From positions 1-53,086 of the forward strand of contig CASDTR010000060.1 in the NCBI GenBank assembly GCA_949283785.1: a DNA stretch of 53,086 bases, in the 5' to 3' direction. This DNA is from an uncultured Oscillospiraceae bacterium (GTDB lineage Bacteria > Bacillota > Clostridia > Oscillospirales > Acutalibacteraceae). Position 1 is the first letter of the stretch. Every line of letters begins with the position of its first letter. Under the pieces are notes generated by a model. It had not been told where the DNA came from. It searched no databases and saw nothing but the letters and a program-made list of their open reading frames with translations. Position numbers and translations under genes: made by a program. Below, one piece after another: positions 52,341 through 53,086 of this stretch.

Positions 52341-52748
52341 TTATTTCAGACTTCCGTCGCCGCCCATAAGCGTTGTCATTTCCTCAATGCGTTCCAGCGG
52401 AAAAGGCGGCTCACACAAGGGCTTCATAGCGATTGACATAAGCTTCATAGGGTTGTCATCCGCCGCAACACGGTTGGAGCTGAGCGTTCCACAACGTTTA
52501 CAACGGTGGATAATCGCCCATTCTCCGTTTTTGCGTACCCATACGGCAACCGGCTCCATAATGCCGCCGCAGTCGCTTTCCCGGTCGCCCGGTTCTATGT
52601 CCACATGAAAGCTTGAAAGGCAGTTAGGGCAATGGTTTCGATGGCTGCTGCCTGCATTTTCCGGTGTGCAAAGTCTTCCGCAGACCTTGCAGGTGAAACT
52701 GCCATTGCAGGCGTGTGACTTATTGCTGCACCTCCTTGCTTTTGGTAG
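52341..52748 (-). pseudogene. RNHCP-domain zinc-finger gene, start lost
   Basis: The frame open from 52748 to the stop at 52341 encodes an RNHCP protein: NGSFTCKVCGRLCTP, SSHRNHCPNC, HVDIEPGDRESDCGG and IIHRCKRCG, including the cysteine pairs and the name motif R-N-H-C-P. No ATG, GTG or TTG occurs in frame before the zinc fingers; the first is GTG 52604, after the RNHCP motif. Just upstream a different frame reads GGAAISHT behind an AGGAGG site, and joining it to CNGSF needs a shift at about 52710-52714. The gene therefore looks 5'-truncated and frameshifted, unless an unusual start is used. It lies next to a Tn916-type excisionase gene. Confidence 0.7.
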
Positions 52749-52766
52749 TTACAGCATAGCCAATAT

Positions 52767-52805
52767 CCTGCGATAAGCCAATTATGCGAATCGGCTCATC
52801 GCAGG
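52767..52805. repeat. Long inverted repeat between xis and the broken RNHCP gene
   Basis: CCTGCGAT-A-AGCC and GGCT-C-ATCGCAGG, 12 paired bases with one mismatch, 13-base loop. It is placed where the integrase gene or element end would be expected. Confidence 0.6.
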
Positions 52806-52818
52806 CTTGACTTTTTCA

Positions 52819-53040
52819 TTAAATGGAGTATTGCCGCTCTATATACTCATCAAAAGCTTTTCGCTTAATCATTCTCCGACTACCTATCCATAAGACAAAT
52901 GGGCAATCCTCACTTTCTGTCATCTCATAAAGTTTTGCCATTCCGATACCGGAATAGGCTGCGGCTTCTTCAATCGACAGATTTGCCTTACACCATATAG
53001 GAATGTCAAACTTTCGTTTCCTTTCCCTGTTTTGCGACAT
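52819..53040 (-). CDS. xis: Tn916-type excisionase
   Basis: 73-residue DNA-bending protein that directs excision of integrative conjugative elements. The sequence has the Tn916 Xis pattern: DIPIWCKANLSIEEAAAYSGIG (IPIW...LTIEEAA.Y..IG), then LYEMTESEDCPFVLWIG and RRMIKRKAFDEYIE. The start ATG at 53040 has AAAGGGG upstream. In intact elements the integrase gene follows directly on this strand; here there is only a 70-base gap with an inverted repeat and then the broken RNHCP gene, so the element end is deleted. Genes beyond the right edge may belong to the element. Confidence 0.75.
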   Translation of the reverse strand: MSQNRERKRKFDIPIWCKANLSIEEAAAYSGIGMAKLYEMTESEDCPFVLWIGSRRMIKRKAFDEYIERQYSI

Positions 53041-53086
53041 CCCTATACCCCTTTCCTTTTGAAAGAGGTGCGTTTGTCATAAACGA

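Overview
The window comes from a spore-forming, anaerobic Firmicute, most likely a gut Clostridia of the Oscillospiraceae/Ruminococcaceae type. This rests on spoIIID (sporulation), an oxygen-sensitive class III ribonucleotide reductase, Gram-positive lipoproteins and foldase, strong AGGAGG ribosome binding sites, sigma-A promoters of the TTGACA-17-TATAAT kind, and several plant or host glycan hydrolases. The genus is not fixed by anything seen here. Most genes are on the minus strand.

Layout. 1-3.2 kb: thiC (cut by the left edge) behind a TPP riboswitch, then spoIIID and proC on the plus strand. 3.2-9.1 kb: a membrane-anchored PpiC foldase, an SGNH hydrolase with a decayed second copy of its domain, an NfeD-SPFH pair and a GNAT acetyltransferase. 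9.2-12.5 kb: the class III ribonucleotide reductase operon, in which a 57-residue ORF between nrdD and nrdG carries the glycyl-radical motif; a consensus promoter and an NrdR box precede it. 12.5-17.6 kb: an XRE regulator, ilvD, small hypothetical genes, an Mrr-type nuclease and tRNA-Gln. 17.7-25.4 kb: heparinase II/III-like lyase, then a VTC polyphosphate polymerase / DUF4956 / beta-helix lipoprotein operon divergent from a two-component system. 25.5-33.5 kb: tRNA-Thr, a secreted metallo-beta-lactamase-fold protein, two paralogous lipoproteins, a GH3 with swapped domain order, and a repeat-containing surface protein. 34-41.5 kb: an AGCS amino-acid symporter, a peptide-binding lipoprotein, VanZ, an unclassified glycoside-hydrolase-like protein and an AraC regulator. 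41.6-45.1 kb: six small genes that look like an immunity or orphan accessory array. 45.5-51.2 kb: a three-gene glycan operon (six-hairpin enzyme, GH35, GH39). 51.7-53 kb: a DUF4097-like lipoprotein, a broken RNHCP zinc-finger gene and a Tn916-type excisionase, the scar of an integrative element.

The most unusual structure is a family of short palindrome-rich elements. Two copies (14865-15164 and 37845-38229) each lie between two direct copies of a transcription-terminator hairpin (18 and 27 bp). Removing the element plus one hairpin copy restores an extended, A/T-flanked terminator at both loci. The copies share related ends and an approximately 75 bp core, and a third core lies at 19870-19942. 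This suggests a non-autonomous element that inserts into intrinsic terminators and duplicates them. The second point of interest is the separately encoded glycyl-radical tail of NrdD, next to a main chain that ends in what looks like a decayed copy of the same motif.
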